The notes under the pieces were generated by a model. That model did not search any database. It was given only the letters and a program-made list of their open reading frames with translations, and was not told the origin of the DNA. Of a stretch of 64,000 nucleotides of DNA, positions 13,201 to 22,595 are shown piece after piece. Each line of letters starts with the position of its first letter. Positions within the stretch are counted from its first letter, which is position 1. The DNA is from Nemertoderma westbladi (Eukaryota > Xenacoelomorpha > Nemertodermatida > Nemertodermatidae), in the NCBI GenBank assembly GCA_032718475.1, contig JAUCBJ010007436.1:1-64000 (forward strand), in the 5' to 3' direction. A program made the position numbers and the translations under genes.

Positions 13201-13531
13201 CCGGGTACATTGTGTCAAGTACAATGCACACATCTCCAACCAGACACTATATAACATTGGAGGTGTCTCATTGGTTCCCCCAAGCTTGACACTAGAACAA
13301 AATCGCCTCCGCTTTGCAGGACATTGCTTTCGCCGTGAGGACCAGCCAGTGCATAATCTTGTACTTTGGCAGCCTCATGGAGTGAATAAGCATGGTGGAC
13401 AGCCTATGACTTTCTTGAGACGCATCTTAAAGGACACTGGCCTTAAAGATGCGGATGATCTAGCAAATGTCATGGGTGATAGGGAGTTGTGGCGGTGCAA
13501 TTTTGTTGACAAGCCGGCACAGCATTCTTAA
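10235..13531 (+). CDS. LINE endonuclease/reverse transcriptase ORF
   Basis: About 1,098 residues from the ATG at 10235; the frame is open from 10214 with a non-ATG codon. The first 120 residues are low-complexity and proline-rich. Residues about 130-370 fit an apurinic-type endonuclease (SAVGVQEHRM, GDFNA, SDHRLIV). Reverse transcriptase follows: FRGISLISIAAKLYNRILLN, FVDFFKAFDS, GVLQGDTLAP, and the catalytic LDFADD box near residue 840. The C-terminal region contains VLLYGSPCWALTAEDTKSL, common in invertebrate LINE proteins. The protein would nick target DNA and copy its own RNA at the nick. No stop or frameshift is seen, so it may be active. There is no separate ORF1. Confidence 0.9.
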   Translation: MANQGVVFAPRADSAKKHPPTPTMDYISNAEVRPLEASGITGHNRPHRRQLTPDRLPVSPPTGERAANNSLSPFPDDLSGPNPGSPGRPDCDGERDSGVGGYSHVPPRPTKPLVNLRQVTRLASVNTLTLGSPMRQGELTALADKLSLSAVGVQEHRMQTGQTDEVLIKDMGGGWRLALASADDSGNGGIGLLMNPTAHAALDKIDQISNRIIRCHFSCSGRLAKKFPKVVLIVCYSPTSVAPVEEVENFYHNLQAATDGVDQHAFLTFLGDFNASLHQSPTSPWVYSNSVNRNSVHLQDFISGNGLFSAGTQFKKRTGKLWTHSGPSGHKSQIDHILFRRKYRSSIQDCNAFTLRPFSSDHRLIVAKVRLSLRASRTTKSALPRHDWSSLLQQPSVRSSFTLQLSNRYEALASEAADHCEGYTAFTEAVKLAAAETVPVYPRNRKRAPWTDNKIQKCRNDLHKAQKESRLKQTTAAKNAVKAASRSLNRQYSVNLQELINQQVDTINDADDSRQSSQAWKSINLLTGRKSQPTTKVKAESPADRLNGWKAHFEKLLNNDRVLPDNFIEVKVSESVLPDIPIGDISFAEVKAAAKSIKTNRASGVDGVPPEVFKIPECLKLIYPIIVDMYRTTRVPQEMKTNKLVPVPKKGNLTLYGSFRGISLISIAAKLYNRILLNRIRDPIERLLRGNQNGFRKGRGTMEPILALRRIIEELSKKKDRHLAVIFVDFFKAFDSVSRSRMFSILSLYGIPDEIIAAIRSVYDGSTTFVSTVDGDTEPFEVLWGVLQGDTLAPFLFIIVVDYVLRMSLDHHNDDGMMITPPTGSRSRGNPAKYLTDLDFADDLGVLSESLEGAQRLLSSLEHAASSVGLFINSRKTKILTVNFESPQQVSDRMSISSKDGMLEHVDDFCYLGSWIRKSGEDLRIRKGKAWAALNRLSRIWKSPRINRKLKVRLFRAAVVPVLLYGSPCWALTAEDTKSLDGTFTRMLRRVHCVKYNAHISNQTLYNIGGVSLVPPSLTLEQNRLRFAGHCFRREDQPVHNLVLWQPHGVNKHGGQPMTFLRRILKDTGLKDADDLANVMGDRELWRCNFVDKPAQHS

Positions 13532-13560
13532 AAATGCAGCTGCAATGCAGCATGCCGATC

Positions 13561-13577
13561 ATAGTAGTAGTAGTAGT
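13561..13577 (+). repeat. TAG microsatellite tail of the LINE
   Basis: Five to six TAG units lie directly before the right target duplication and mark the 3' end of the element. Confidence 0.85.
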
Positions 13578-13602
13578 ATGCTATTCTGCTGTTTAGCTGT
13601 CA
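13578..13602 (+). repeat. target site duplication, right copy (25 bp)
   Basis: Identical to 9908-9932. Removing 9933-13602 restores one uninterrupted frame across the HECT gene. Confidence 0.95.
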
Positions 13603-14026
13603 ATTACGACCTTGTTTTATTGAGCAGGAGATATCGAGCGCGTTGTTTATGGATCTGTTCAAACAAGGAACATGGAGTAACGAAGAACCATCGAAACCTA
13701 AGAGGCGAGCAAGGGGTTTTTTTGCGCAGTATATAAACAATGCCCAGGGGAGGTTGTTGGGACGTTACGGCGATAACGTCGCCAAGGCGCCTGTGTTGCG
13801 TCATTTGCTAGGTTTTATGACTGGCAGCTACCACATTCCCGCAGCGGGCTTCGATGAACAGTTACAGTTGTGGTTTCTGAGTCACAATCCTAAAAACAAT
13901 CTACCTATGGCCTCTACGTGTTTCAACGCTATTGAGTTGCCTATACGTCATCATATTCAAAAGGCGTTCAATAAAGCCATGGATCACGCGATCCTCAATA
14001 CTGATTTTGAAGACGATATTATGTAA
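13603..14026 (+). pseudogene. exonuclease-like/HECT gene, 3' part with catalytic cysteine
   Basis: This is the HECT C-lobe severed from the 5' part by the LINE. It shows LLGFMTGSYHIPAAGF and LPMASTCFNAIELP; the cysteine of TCFN (codon at 13919) is the expected thioester cysteine. It lies 34 residues from the end, the usual spacing in HECT enzymes. Joined to 8347-9932 it would give about 669 residues, with the HECT domain covering roughly the last 340, close to the family norm of about 350. The TAA stop is followed by an AATAAA at about 14296 that could serve for polyadenylation. As it stands, the LINE stop codons should prevent a full-length protein. Confidence 0.85.
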
Positions 14027-15240
14027 TATTGAATGAATAGGAATACTGTTACGGAATATACGGAAATTATCTCTTATGAATCAATTGTATCTCTAATGCC
14101 GTACTGTTTCCTTAAGTAACACTGTTTATTGGACATATTTATTATTTTAAACATCATAAAATTCTGATTACAAAATTGCAATAACTTTATAGTTTCCGGG
14201 TTATGGCAAGCTATAAGTTTATGGTATAAGAGCCCCCCCCCCCCCCCCCCCCCCCCCCTTACCATCAAATTAGCAACTTAAACGCCTTCCCCAAATAAAC
14301 CATGGGGCATTAATATTGTTGAGAGTTAACTGATTGTTAAGACTGAAGGTAAATGTAGTAGGGTGTTGTACCACTGTAATAGGCTGCATTGTAATGGTTA
14401 TATTTGAATTATCTCATTTGTTTTCTTGAATTTAACAACATTCTTTATTAGGGAATTTAGATTCAAAATGCTGAAAATGTAGAACATAAACATAAACCGC
14501 CCCCACCCCCACTAGAACCACATAATTTGGAACTTAACCCTTCCCCGAATTCTGATTTACCCAGTGAGAAATCCAGAGGTCAAATTATCCCTGTTTTAAA
14601 TTTCATGAGATATCATGAAGATTTATATAAAAATAAAGTGTGTTAAAGGCTGCGTGTTTTTTTTTTAATTTGACACTCCTTCAGAGATGTGTAATTTACT
14701 GATATACAATTGATGATTTGGTGCTAAAATAATTTCCGTATTTAATCCTAATTTTTAGATTTAAATAGTATTACCAATAGACTTGCATGTTGCTGCCTAC
14801 CTACCTAACATATACTATACGATAAACTTATACCTACCTGTTAGTTGTATACAATAAGTACATAATAAATGTTAAACTACGCATAATTATGAGAATTATA
14901 CTATTTTCTAAATAAATGCGAATGAAAAAGTCGTCAAAAACATTACTTTATCTTAGAAAATAATCTGCTTTATATAAGATATCAGTGCGAGTAAAACCCG
15001 AACGCCAATGAGGATAAACTCGATAACTTTATTTTTATTAAAGGCTACTAGGCCTGGAGTAAGTAATTTTAACAAATATATTTTTAAAATATTTTTGTTA
15101 TGCATACCATTACAGTTAGGAGTTAGCGACTGTTTCCAGATGGACGAACTTGGAAGTGAAAGAATCGCACTTTTCTCTATTCTCACTCCAAACATTAATT
15201 TAGCGTGCTTTCTGGCATACTTTCACAACTGCGGTGACTG
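14027..15240. other. intergenic DNA with a poly(C) tract
   Basis: AT-rich sequence with no supported gene. It holds the 26-base C run at 14233-14258 and C-rich patches near 14502. ACTG immediately before the Gypsy element is one copy of its target duplication. Confidence 0.5.
14233..14258. repeat. poly(C) tract, 26 bp
   Basis: Uninterrupted run of C. Similar runs of 16-25 bases occur at 21167, 23739, 26127, 33264 and 46982. Confidence 0.95.
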
Positions 15241-15505
15241 TGTGGGAGCGCTAGAGAGTCGGCCCTCTAGCCTTCCAACTTCTTATATTATATCAAAAGG
15301 TTATTATATATAATGATATCGTGTAATGAAACAATATAGGCCGTTAGGTACCGGTAGGTCTTGAACTAGGTCAGTAGGTAGATATATATATATGAACTCA
15401 ATGTTGATCTAGTTGCTAGGAAACCCCCGCAGTTGCCACAGAGATCAACCAAGCAAAAACACGGGTTATCAGTGACCATTAGCCCCGAAGGGGCAGTCCG
15501 CTACA
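15241..15505 (-). repeat. 3' LTR of the Gypsy element
   Basis: 265 bases, one mismatch to 19398-19662. On the minus strand it starts TGTAGCGGACTG and ends GCGCTCCCACA. It contains an alternating TATATATATA stretch that could act as a TATA element. Confidence 0.95.
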
Positions 15506-15514
15506 CCACCCCCC
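15506..15514 (-). promoter_or_regulatory. polypurine tract
   Basis: On the minus strand, GGGGGGTGG sits between the pol stop codon and the 3' LTR, the expected place for the primer of plus-strand DNA synthesis. Confidence 0.75.
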
Positions 15515-18500
15515 CTAGTGATAAACCCAAGGTGTTTTGGTTCCTGTAAAACGCGTGGGCTGTTGTGAAACGCGTCCAGATCGAGTTGTTACGGCGGGTC
15601 GCGGTTGAACAGTTTGTTCCGGTGTACAGGGTGGGTTTTGGGTGGTGGTATCCACCAGGGTGGGTGTGTCGTCCACGAAAGCTTGCTTCAGGCGGTCGAC
15701 AGAGACGTTGGTCGAACGACCGTTGACAGACAGTGTGTAAAACTTGTCCGCCCGTGCCAGAACGCGGAAGGGGCCGTCGTACTGACACTGCAGAGGGCCT
15801 TTGTGGGCGTCATGGCGGACAAAGACGTTGTCCGTTCGCAGCAGGTCAGACGGGACGTGTGTGTGGCGGTGTTCCTGGCCATGGCTGGTCGTTGGTGTTG
15901 CGCGAAGGCGGCGCATCGAGTTCCTGAGGCCAGTGATAAACTCGCCGTGGTCGGGACGAGTGTCGCTCGAGAGTTCGGAGGATGAGAAGAACTCTCCGGG
16001 GAGGCGAATCGTTGTCCCGTAGAGGAGTTCGGCTGATGTGCAGCCGAGGTCTTCTTTCGGGGTAGTCCGTATCCCGAGGAGGACGATCGGGAGTTCATCC
16101 ACCCAGTTCGGGCCGCGGAGGCGAGCTTTAAGGGACGCCTTAAGCTGCCGGTGGAATCGTTCCACGATGCCGTTGGACTGTGGGTGGTAGGCTGTGGTGT
16201 GGTGGGCATGGGAGCCGAGCAACTCGTTGAGGGAGGCCCACAGTTCGGACGTAAACTGGGATCCACGGTCCGACGAGATGTGTGCCGGGACGCCGTAGTG
16301 GGCCACCCAATGGGCGAGCAGTGCACGGGCGCAGGAGACAGTGGTGGAGTCAGCCATTGGGACGGCCGTGGGCCATCGGGTGAATCGGTCTACAATGGTA
16401 AACAAGTAACAGGCGCCTTGAGAAGGAGGAAGGGGACCCACGATGTCGACGTGGATCTTCTCAAAGCGTCTGTCTGGGGTTTCAAAACGTTCGAGTGGGG
16501 CGGAGACGTGGCGCTGAGTTTTAGCCCGCTGGCAACCGACGCACTCCTTGGCCCACTTCCCGACATCGCGGTGTAAACCGTGCCAGACGAAACGTTTGGC
16601 AATGAGGCGGCGGGATGAACGTATTGAGGGGTGGGAAAGGTCGTGGATGGCGTTGAAAATCCGGCGACGCCATTGGTCCGGAATGATCGGACGTGGGCGG
16701 GAGGTGGACACGTCGCACAACACGGAAAATGTACCATTGTCTACTGGGATGTCTTGTAGGACGAGGTTGGTGATTGCGGTGCGATATGCCTGTACACCAG
16801 GGTCGTTGTACTGGGCCTGGGACAATGCGGCGTAGTCGATGTGTTGGTTGGGGAGTGTCGCGTTGAGTTCGATCGGGGGATCTGCATCTGCAAGTTCGAC
16901 CCGGGAGAGGGCGTCGGCCACGAAGTTCGACTTGCCTTCAATGTGTCGGATGTCGGTTGTAAATTCCGACACGAACGCTAGGTGGCGCTGTTGACGTGGC
17001 GACCAGCGTTCGGAGGCGCTGCTGAAAGCGAAGGTTAGTGGTTTGTGGTCCGTGTAGGTGTGGAATCTACGTCCCTCGAGGAAGTACTGAAAGTGCCTGA
17101 TCCCCAGATACATTGCGAGGAGTTCGCGATCGAACGCGCTGTATCGGGTTTCGGCGGGTCGCAGTTTCCGGGAGAAGAAAGCGACGGGGCGCCAGAGTCC
17201 GTCGAGGAACTGCTCGAGGACTCCGCCAACCGCCTTGTCGGAGGCGTCCACGGTGAGGCTGGTGGCGGCGGAGTGACTCGGATGGACGAGGAGAGTTGCG
17301 GAGGCCAACGCGGTCTTGGCGTTCTCAAACGCCGACTCCATGGCGGGTGTCCAGTTAAGGGACTTCGCGGTCGAAGCGAGTGCACTGTGGAGTGGATGGA
17401 GCAACTCCGCGGCCTGGGGGATGAAACGATGATAAAAATTTATAATCCCAACGAATTGTTGGAGGCCCTTCTTGTCGGCTGGACGGGGAAACTCCGCGAT
17501 GGCCTCGACCTTCTCTGGGATTGGCGTTGCACCGGAGGCGGAGATGTTGTGTCCCAGGAAGGTGAGTGAGGCGACACCGAAAACGCACTTGGATACGTTT
17601 ATGATTAGTCCATGAGCAGTGAGGCGTTCGAACAACAATCGGAGGTGTCGGAGGTGCTCTTCGGGGCTGGAACTCGCGACAAGGATGTCGTCGAGGTAAA
17701 TAAACGCAAAATCGAGCTCCCGGCAGACATTATCCATGAGTCTCTGGAAAGACTGAGCAGCGTTACGGGTTCCAAAAGGCATCCGGCGGAATTCGAATAA
17801 ACCGAATGGAGTGATCACTGCGGTCTTTGGGATGTCCTCCTCGGCAACCGGGATTTGATGGTATCCCCGGACCAGGTCTACCTTTGAATAGATTGTGGTG
17901 CCGGCGAGTTGGGAGGAGAAATCCTGGAGGTGTGGAATGGGGTATCTGTCGGGGATTGTCGCGTCGTTGAGTCGGCGGTAGTCTCCGCAGGGGCGCCAAC
18001 CGCCGTTCGGTTTAGGGGCGAGATGGAGCGGGGATGCCCAGGTACTCGAGGAGCGGCGGATGATCCCCATCTGCTCCATCTGCTCGAATTCGCGCCGAGC
18101 AATGGCGAGTTTCTCGGGGGAAAGTCGACGAGGCCGAGCGTAAACCGGCTGCCCTTTCGTGGGTATGTGATGTTCCACGCCGTGTTTGGTGCTCGGCTGC
18201 GAAAAACAGGGTTCTGTTAGAGTGGGGAACTCTGACAAGAGTTTGTTGTACATATTGTCGGTTTGGTCGATGGAATGGAGGCCAGGAGCGACAGTATCGG
18301 CAAGACGTGCCGGTGTACTGGTGAAGGTCTTCGCATCGATTATACGTTGCCCCTTTATATCGATGAGCAGTCCGTTGTTGCGGAAAAAGTCGGCGCCGAG
18401 AATCGGTTGTGAAACGTCGGCGAGGGTAAACTTCCAGTTCATCCGGCCCAGATTCAAGTTTAGCGGGATTTCCCGGGTTCCGAAAGTCTTAATTGGGCTG

Positions 18501-18709
18501 CCGTTTGCTGCGACGAGGGAAACGGTTGGCGTGTTGAGGCGCCGTTCTCGTGGGGAGGCGGGGAAAACGCTGAGTTCGGCCCCGGAGTCGACAAGAAACC
18601 GTAGACCAGCGTTCCGGTCCCAGACATAGAGGAGGCGACTTGTACCGTCTCGACCAGCGGCACTTGCCGCCATTAGTGGCTGGTCGGGCCGTTTCCCGAG
18701 AAGGAACAC
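15515..18709 (-). CDS. pol: Gypsy pol polyprotein
   Basis: An open frame of 1,064 codons. Domains in order: aspartic protease ([14 protein letters not shown] at about residue 41), reverse transcriptase ([19 protein letters not shown], then YLDD near residue 337), RNase H ([12 protein letters not shown] near 484, TDHKPLTFA), and integrase with the HHCC zinc finger near 690-725 and the D,D,E catalytic core ([22 protein letters not shown] near 753, 815 and 850). The frame is open from 18709 with a GTG. A plausible start is the ATG at 18673, whose A is the last base of the gag stop (TAATG), so translation could restart there; programmed frameshifting inside the 37-base overlap is the alternative. 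All catalytic motifs are present, so the element could be autonomous. Confidence 0.95.
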   Translation of the reverse strand: MFLLGKRPDQPLMAASAAGRDGTSRLLYVWDRNAGLRFLVDSGAELSVFPASPRERRLNTPTVSLVAANGSPIKTFGTREIPLNLNLGRMNWKFTLADVSQPILGADFFRNNGLLIDIKGQRIIDAKTFTSTPARLADTVAPGLHSIDQTDNMYNKLLSEFPTLTEPCFSQPSTKHGVEHHIPTKGQPVYARPRRLSPEKLAIARREFEQMEQMGIIRRSSSTWASPLHLAPKPNGGWRPCGDYRRLNDATIPDRYPIPHLQDFSSQLAGTTIYSKVDLVRGYHQIPVAEEDIPKTAVITPFGLFEFRRMPFGTRNAAQSFQRLMDNVCRELDFAFIYLDDILVASSSPEEHLRHLRLLFERLTAHGLIINVSKCVFGVASLTFLGHNISASGATPIPEKVEAIAEFPRPADKKGLQQFVGIINFYHRFIPQAAELLHPLHSALASTAKSLNWTPAMESAFENAKTALASATLLVHPSHSAATSLTVDASDKAVGGVLEQFLDGLWRPVAFFSRKLRPAETRYSAFDRELLAMYLGIRHFQYFLEGRRFHTYTDHKPLTFAFSSASERWSPRQQRHLAFVSEFTTDIRHIEGKSNFVADALSRVELADADPPIELNATLPNQHIDYAALSQAQYNDPGVQAYRTAITNLVLQDIPVDNGTFSVLCDVSTSRPRPIIPDQWRRRIFNAIHDLSHPSIRSSRRLIAKRFVWHGLHRDVGKWAKECVGCQRAKTQRHVSAPLERFETPDRRFEKIHVDIVGPLPPSQGACYLFTIVDRFTRWPTAVPMADSTTVSCARALLAHWVAHYGVPAHISSDRGSQFTSELWASLNELLGSHAHHTTAYHPQSNGIVERFHRQLKASLKARLRGPNWVDELPIVLLGIRTTPKEDLGCTSAELLYGTTIRLPGEFFSSSELSSDTRPDHGEFITGLRNSMRRLRATPTTSHGQEHRHTHVPSDLLRTDNVFVRHDAHKGPLQCQYDGPFRVLARADKFYTLSVNGRSTNVSVDRLKQAFVDDTPTLVDTTTQNPPCTPEQTVQPRPAVTTRSGRVSQQPTRFTGTKTPWVYH

Positions 18710-19335
18710 GGGGCCTTACAGTTCTTCGCTTTGGCACCGTACTTGGCGTGGTACCAGCATAAGGTCGAGGAAGTCGAGGACCGTGCTGGCGTATCGCGTC
18801 CCCCGTCGCTGCGGTGGGGGCGACTGACTCCGAAAGCGGGAGGTTGTTGGGCCTTGGTCTCGACAACGGCGTCGGCGGCTTCCGCGAGTTCGCGAACGTC
18901 AGCAATTTTTAAGGCGGAAACCATTAGCCGGACATCGTCTGGAAGTTGCTGAAGAAACAGTTGGCGGAACAGTTGATCCACGGGGTTGTTGCCGTTTAAT
19001 GCCAGCATGTAGTCCAGCAATTCTGTAGGTCGTTTGTCGCCGAGTCCAGGAAGGTTTAATAGTTTAGAGGCCTTCTGCTCCGGTGTCAGGCCGTAACACC
19101 GCAGGAGAGCCGCCTTCAGGAAATCATATTTCCCGGTGGTTGGGGGGTTCGAGATCGTCGCTACCATCCGACTGGCCACGGTTTGTTCCAGTGCGGCGAC
19201 GACGTAGAAATACCGCGTTTCGTCAGTGGTGATGGCGCGGGTAGCGAATTGGGCCTCGGCCTGGAGGAACCACACGTGCGGTTCGAGGGGCCAAAACGTT
19301 GGTAGTTTTAGTGATACCGCGTTTTGTTCTGCCAT
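18673..19335 (-). CDS. gag: Gypsy gag-like protein
   Basis: 220 residues. It has no strong global motif, but the N-terminal half fits a capsid-type helical fold ([20 protein letters not shown], typical of invertebrate Gypsy gags). The end holds a cysteine/histidine cluster ([18 protein letters not shown]) in place of a standard CCHC knuckle. It would assemble the particle that packages element RNA. The ATG lies 62 bases inside the 5' LTR, and the TAA overlaps the pol ATG. Confidence 0.85.
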   Translation of the reverse strand: MAEQNAVSLKLPTFWPLEPHVWFLQAEAQFATRAITTDETRYFYVVAALEQTVASRMVATISNPPTTGKYDFLKAALLRCYGLTPEQKASKLLNLPGLGDKRPTELLDYMLALNGNNPVDQLFRQLFLQQLPDDVRLMVSALKIADVRELAEAADAVVETKAQQPPAFGVSRPHRSDGGRDTPARSSTSSTLCWYHAKYGAKAKNCKAPCSFSGNGPTSH

Positions 19336-19379
19336 CGCGATCGTGACGTTGGTTGTTCCGGTTATCGGGTGGTAGCAAA

Positions 19380-19397
19380 TCTCGTCCGGGTCACCAA
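19380..19397 (-). promoter_or_regulatory. putative primer binding site
   Basis: On the minus strand the bases right after the 5' LTR read TTGGTGACCCGGACGAG. The TGG fits pairing with the CCA end of a tRNA after a one-base gap. I cannot assign the tRNA by eye. Confidence 0.6.
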
Positions 19398-19662
19398 TGT
19401 GGGAGCGCTAGAGAGTCGTCCCTCTAGCCTTCCAACTTCTTATATTATATCAAAAGGTTATTATATATAATGATATCGTGTAATGAAACAATATAGGCCG
19501 TTAGGTACCGGTAGGTCTTGAACTAGGTCAGTAGGTAGATATATATATATGAACTCAATGTTGATCTAGTTGCTAGGAAACCCCCGCAGTTGCCACAGAG
19601 ATCAACCAAGCAAAAACACGGGTTATCAGTGACCATTAGCCCCGAAGGGGCAGTCCGCTACA
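19398..19662 (-). repeat. 5' LTR of the Gypsy element
   Basis: 265 bases, pair of 15241-15505. It is followed on the plus strand by ACTG, the second copy of the target duplication. Confidence 0.95.
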
Positions 19663-19883
19663 ACTGTACTACAATCAGCTTGTACACAATGTACCCTGTT
19701 GGTTGTGCGGATATACCCTCCCTCACGCGAGTAATCTCGATAATCTTCTTGTTTCGCGTTCCGTCGTTTAATACAGTCGCACAGTCGTATGTTTATGTTA
19801 CTGTGCTAATATTATATCCCGCCCGTGGTCCGTCGTCTTTAGAGATAGAGAACCGCAGTGTAGCATTTTTTACCAATTTGTGG

Positions 19884-19986
19884 TCAGATAGGGGGAACTT
19901 TCGACACAATGACAATTCATCCTTCTCCACGGGAAAAATTGACGCAAATAAAAGCTGATTACTCCCAAAAATAAAACTGTACTGTA
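19884..19986 (+). repeat. dispersed repeat, copy 2
   Basis: Matches 8079-8180 on the same strand; the last 35 bases are nearly identical. It lies about 220 bases right of the Gypsy element. Confidence 0.7.
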
Positions 19987-20718
19987 ACCTGATTGCTCTA
20001 GTGTCATTGTATTGTATAGGTTTTTCGAAAATTGCATTAAATATAAAAACCCGTGGAGGAGGAGAACTCGTTGAGCGCACCAAAATATGTTTCTTAATTT
20101 ATTATTTATTCACATTGGCTATCAAACTTACAAAATAGATTTGTCCCGGCTACATATTTACAAACCCCGTTTAGTCTCCACACTTTCTGGCAATGTAATT
20201 CAACCTGAAGCAAGGACCAATCCGAAACGAGAAGTTATAAGGAACTCTAGTGTTGAGACCGTACGAGGTTTATGAATACTATGTACTACTTCCAGCAAAA
20301 ACCATGCGATGTCGGAACTTTTAGATAAATAACTTGGGTTTATGTTGTGGCCGATATTGGCCACCGTAGAAAGCAAATGTAATTAGTACACAGTAAAGTA
20401 TGAATGTTGGCCTCGGCACATGGCATGTTATGTGGAGAGACAATAATGGGATTTTAAGTGCTGTGGTGCTTAATTAATGTTTTTTTATCATAAAATAGAA
20501 ACGGATATTTATTTATCGAAAACTGAAGCTTTGAAAGGAAATTCTATTCAGGGGCGAAACATTTTCCATTAATTAGCAAATGTCCTCACCTGTACTCTCT
20601 GCCCCACTCTCCCAACTGGCTAACACAACGCCCGATTAATGTAATATTAATCTCATTATGAGAAAAACATTTTACCCGGTCAGTCAACATTCAAAGGCAT
20701 ACAGTATATTATATAGCG

Positions 20719-20864
20719 TAAATCTACATTATTCTAATGTATTTTTACTCTATTCTAGAATATTAATTATTGTTTAGCTAAGCGTTTAAAACTCAGTTCT
20801 AAAAGCCGTGCGTAATTAATATTCTAGAATAGAGTCAAAAAAACATCAGAATAATGTAGATTTA
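20719..20864. mobile_element. MITE-like foldback with about 52-bp inverted arms
   Basis: The left arm 20719-20769 (starting TAAATCTACATTATTCT) is the reverse complement of 20813-20864 with only a few mismatches and a one-base length difference. The arms enclose a 43-base spacer. The structure fits a miniature inverted-repeat transposon or a large hairpin. No gene is inside; the family is unknown. Confidence 0.75.
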
Positions 20865-21160
20865 GGTCACCAATTGTGTGCTTGTGAATGTTGATAATAT
20901 CTCAGGAAAATATTGGTGAAATTTAAAACGGTTTTCAGATTCGGAATCTACAGACGAAGGCGGTTCTAATGATATCTAAATTAGATGAATAATAAAGTCT
21001 ACGGAGGTGGTTAAACATTGCTAAATATACATTTTTTAAGGGCTTGTTGTATGGAAATAACGGAGAAATTGAAAAATCCGGCCAGGCCAGCAGTAAGAAA
21101 AGGTGTCGATCTACCATCGTACCAAATTTCCTAGCATTTTATTGAAATTTGTAAAAATTA

Positions 21161-21189
21161 GGGGGTGGGGGGGGGGGGGGGGTGGGGGC
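21161..21189. repeat. G-rich tract
   Basis: Runs of 5, 16 and 6 G separated by single T bases. It could form a G-quadruplex. Confidence 0.9.
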
Positions 21190-21520
21190 TCGGCCTGTTA
21201 AAACTGTATTAAGGGAGATGGTGTATTTTCAGTTTTCTTCCAATCTGTAATCCAACTCGCGTTTCAGTCTCACTTATTTATTATAAGTAGGCCTACCGAC
21301 AACGCATTGGGTTTTGAAGTGGTGTATTCTCATTTCCCACACCGTCCCGGGGTTTGTAAATGCATCCCGGCCGGACCTAAATGAAGGATATATTCCGGAC
21401 CAGTTGTTGCAACGGAATTATTAAATATAAACTTCGCAATGATAGATATTGGATTTGTTGAACGAGCGCATGAGTAATTGAGTAAACCGTTGTAGGTTTG
21501 TCTGTCTGCATATTTTTAAA

Positions 21521-21768
21521 GGTTCCACCTTGGTGTAGTGGTTGCATTGAATTCACATCTCCCGTAGGTCGTGGGTTCGATCCTCACATGGGCCAGGGCA
21601 GTTTTCGTTTCGGCACGAATGCTTTAAAGGGACCAGCCAGGGCGCATCTCTGTCTTGCATCTTTGGGGAGTAAAGTTCTGGGGGGACCGCACTGGAAATA
21701 AGTCGTCAGACTTTGTGCGTAATCGTAATCCCTGGCCTAGCGGCCGAAGAAAATTTACTTTTTACTTT
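21521..21768 (+). mobile_element. tRNA-derived SINE, copy 2
   Basis: Same family as 4136-4410, with the same A-box-like TGGTGTAGTGG and B-box-like GGGTTCGATCC. It lacks about 33 bases in the body and carries a duplicated TAATCG near 21720. The ends differ only in the length of the final ACTTT repeats. Confidence 0.8.
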
Positions 21769-22059
21769 AAAGGCTATTTTTAAAGTAACTCTTTATTGTA
21801 ACTAAAGAAATTAAACCAAACTTTGTACACATCTAGTCTGTAAGAAGTCTGGAATATAACTTGCGTGGAAGTTCAGTCCCCCGCTATCTAGGGGACGTCT
21901 TGAATGGTGGAAAGAGAAGAGTTGCACCCGTATGATATGCCTGCTTCTTGCTTCTTCCTATGCGTTGGCCACACAAAATGTGAATCGGTATGTATATGTG
22001 GGGCGAGACACGTAGTCGGCGAGCCTTGGCATACGGTTCATATAGGGCAAATGGGGCAT

Positions 22060-22112
22060 GTCCGTCTGTCTGTCTGTCTGTCCGTCTGTCTGTCTGTCCG
22101 TCCGTCTGTCTG
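22060..22112. repeat. TCTG/TCCG tetranucleotide microsatellite
   Basis: About 13 tandem units of TCTG with scattered TCCG variants. Confidence 0.9.
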
Positions 22113-22513
22113 GTAAATGTTTGAACGCGAATTTCTCGGCATCGCTCGTTCGGAATTGAACCAAACTTAGTAGGTAAGTAGTAGAGAGAAAGTTTAGAAA
22201 GTTTGTAAAGTTTGGTGAAAAATCATGCAGTCTGACGTCAGCTACGACAGATTATGTGGTTTTTAGAAAATGTTAAATTTCTCGGGAACGCCTCATTTTC
22301 CTGAGCTGAAATTTTGGTTACTTGTAGATAATCATGAAGTCTATCTTTTACGAAATTGAAAAGTTAAGACATTTAATTGGGGATCCGCTAGAGACTCCGA
22401 AGTAATGACATAGGCCTACCGGTACGGTAGGCCTACTGCTGTACCTATCAGTAGTGATTACGAAATTGCAGTATAAAACTTTAATACCTTCAATGGCCAG
22501 CTCGTTACCTCGA

Positions 22514-22595
22514 GCGGTGTTGGCTGAGTGGATAAGGCGTTGGACTAGCCATCCAATGGGATCTTCTCGCGCTGGTTCGAATCATATCTCTGGCA
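22514..22595 (+). pseudogene. tRNA-Ser-like pseudogene
   Basis: The D-arm (GCTGAGTGGATAAGGC), anticodon stem (TTGGA/TCCAA) and long variable arm (TGGGATCTTCTCGCGC) match a class II tRNA-Ser closely. The anticodon loop reads CTAGCCA, giving AGC, which is not a serine anticodon. The acceptor strands and the T-stem (GCTGG/CATAT) do not pair. It is therefore most likely a dead copy or a SINE head, not a working tRNA. Confidence 0.75.

Larger units (their letters stand above)
9933..13577 (+). mobile_element. non-LTR retrotransposon (RTE/L2-like), apparently full length
   Basis: The element is bounded by perfect 25-bp target duplications. It has a 5' leader of about 300 bases with two imperfect copies of a CAGCAGATG-containing segment, one long ORF, and a 3' tail of TAG repeats at 13561-13577. 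A simple-repeat tail instead of poly(A) is typical of RTE-, L2- and CR1-like elements. The clade is not resolved by eye. It inserted in the sense orientation within the HECT coding region. The intact ORF and perfect duplications suggest a recent event. Confidence 0.9.
15241..19662 (-). mobile_element. intact Ty3/Gypsy LTR retrotransposon
   Basis: A 4.4 kb element on the minus strand with 265-bp LTRs at both ends, gag and pol ORFs without internal stops, and a 4-bp target duplication (ACTG at 15237-15240 and 19663-19666). The LTRs begin TG and end CA and differ at one position (G at 15263, T at the matching place in the other LTR), so insertion was very recent. No envelope gene or chromodomain is seen. 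It is an ordinary intracellular retrotransposon by content. Confidence 0.95.

Noticed and set aside
21498..21701. 67-codon ORF
   Set aside because: It covers the SINE and has no protein likeness.
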